The position numbers and the translations under genes are program-made. This document shows, one piece after another, positions 4,922 through 5,743 of a DNA stretch of 5,743 nt (position 1 is the stretch's first letter; each line of letters starts with the position of its first letter). The DNA lies in the NCBI GenBank assembly GCA_023253235.1, contig JALRHE010000299.1:1-5743 (forward strand), read 5' to 3'. The notes below the pieces were generated by a model. The model saw nothing but the letters and a program-made list of their open reading frames with translations. It had not been told where the DNA came from and did no database searches. The stretch comes from Steroidobacteraceae bacterium (lineage in GTDB: Bacteria > Pseudomonadota > Gammaproteobacteria > Steroidobacterales > Steroidobacteraceae).

Positions 4922-5743
4922 GTGGCAGCGAAGGGAGCTTGATCGACGATCCGGTCGCGTTCGTCGATGTGGAGACCACGGGCGGGCATCCCGCTTGGCA
5001 CCGTATCACCGAGATCGCGATCGTGGCGATGCGTGACGGGCAGATCGAGTGGCGTTGGAGTTCGCTCGTGAATCCCGGCGTCTCGATCCCTCCGTCCATT
5101 CAGCGATTGACCGGTATCAGCAACGACATGGTCGCCGAGGCTCCCACATTCGAGGAGTTGTCGCGCGAGATCTTGGAGCGATTGGCGGGTCGACGTTTCG
5201 TCGCGCACAACGTCCGTTTCGATTACGGTTTCGTTCGCAGCGAGTTACGACGCGCTGGCCACGCCTACAGCGCGCCGCTCGCGTGCACCGTGCGTTTATC
5301 GCGCGAACTGTTTCCGGAGGCGGGTCGTCACAATCTCGATGCGATCATCGAGCGGCATGGTCTGCAGTGCGAAAGTCGCCATCGTGCCTTACCAGACGCC
5401 GACGTCTTGGCGCAATTGTGGCAACACTGGCGTTCGACTCTCACGCCCTCGCGATTTGCGGAGGCGATCGAGCGGGTAGGCCGCCGACCGTCCCTGCCTT
5501 CGCATTTGCCGCCGGATCTGATTGACGATGTGCCAGAAGTCTGCGGCGTATATCGATTCATGGGCGAGGGCGACGCGCTTATTTATGTTGGAAAGGCCAA
5601 GAACATTCGCGAGCGTGTCTTGGCGCATTTTGGAGGAGCGACCCGCGATTCGAAGTCGCAGCGCCTAGCGGCACAGGTTCGGCGCATCGAGTGGACCGAA
5701 ACTGCCGGCGAACTTGGCGCGCTACTACTCGAAGCGCAATGGG
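4918..5743 (+). CDS. DEDDh exonuclease fused to a UvrC/Cho-type GIY-YIG nuclease (3' end outside window)
   Basis: The frame runs open to the window end, giving 275 residues of a longer protein. The N-terminal part is a DnaQ-like 3'-5' exonuclease with all DEDDh residues: Asp17 and Glu19 in FVDVETTG, Asp102 in AHNVRFD, His155 and Asp160 in RHRALPD. After a linker (about 170-203) comes a GIY-YIG domain like the N-terminus of UvrC and Cho: GVYRF at 210-214, YVGKAKNIRERV at 223-234 with the motif tyrosines and arginines, and GALLLE at 267-272 with the likely metal-binding Glu272. Such fusions occur in many bacteria and are thought to act in DNA repair. The later motif PxYN and anything downstream are outside. 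Two TTG starts are possible: 4918, overlapping the preceding stop as TTGA, and 4939, where AAGGGAG is only one base away and so too close. I prefer 4918 by translational coupling, with moderate certainty. Confidence 0.88.
   Translation, partial: MSGSEGSLIDDPVAFVDVETTGGHPAWHRITEIAIVAMRDGQIEWRWSSLVNPGVSIPPSIQRLTGISNDMVAEAPTFEELSREILERLAGRRFVAHNVRFDYGFVRSELRRAGHAYSAPLACTVRLSRELFPEAGRHNLDAIIERHGLQCESRHRALPDADVLAQLWQHWRSTLTPSRFAEAIERVGRRPSLPSHLPPDLIDDVPEVCGVYRFMGEGDALIYVGKAKNIRERVLAHFGGATRDSKSQRLAAQVRRIEWTETAGELGALLLEAQW

Noticed and set aside
5049..5525. Plus-strand open frame of 158 codons within the exonuclease gene
   Set aside because: It is an alternative frame of a gene whose frame-1 translation carries complete DEDDh and GIY-YIG motifs; the alternative is Arg-rich and without motifs.

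Overview
The window is GC-rich bacterial DNA, about 60% by eye (not computed), and almost fully coding: six protein genes, two of them cut by the window edges. Several things suggest a Gram-negative proteobacterium, probably a gammaproteobacterium: two outer-membrane beta-barrel proteins (BtuB and a TorF-type porin), a PuuC-like aldehyde dehydrogenase, and a DnaQ/GIY-YIG fusion nuclease. The genus cannot be fixed from the sequence. I see no tRNA, rRNA, mobile element, CRISPR array or riboswitch. A cobalamin riboswitch in front of btuB, if there is one, would lie left of the window.

Layout, left to right. (1) + strand, 2-1362: the C-terminal 261 residues of the vitamin B12 outer-membrane receptor BtuB, then a 184-residue polytopic membrane protein starting 20 bases later behind a good ribosome binding site. 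The pair looks like a cobalamin uptake unit, with the small protein a candidate inner-membrane partner. (2) - strand, 3215-1299: a TorF-type exported barrel protein, then 33 bases later an ACAD10/11-like acyl-CoA dehydrogenase. The end of the dehydrogenase overlaps the end of the + strand membrane-protein gene by 64 bases, tail to tail. (3) 3216-3406: a 191-base divergent control region with several inverted and direct repeats. (4) + strand, 3407-5743: a complete PuuC-like aldehyde dehydrogenase. A DEDDh exonuclease fused to a UvrC/Cho-type GIY-YIG nuclease follows, apparently starting inside the TTGA that holds the dehydrogenase stop; it is cut off by the window end.

How they fit together: only the first pair has a clear joint role (B12 uptake). 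The acyl-CoA and aldehyde dehydrogenases are both catabolic oxidation enzymes, but nothing here shows a shared substrate. The nuclease is a DNA repair or processing protein that probably only shares a transcript with the aldehyde dehydrogenase. The most distinctive signals are the btuB plus small membrane protein pair, the 64-base convergent overlap, an identical 10-mer CGGGTAAACT just before two start codons (possible leaderless promoters), and repeat structure in the divergent region. I see no convincing wholly new multi-gene system.
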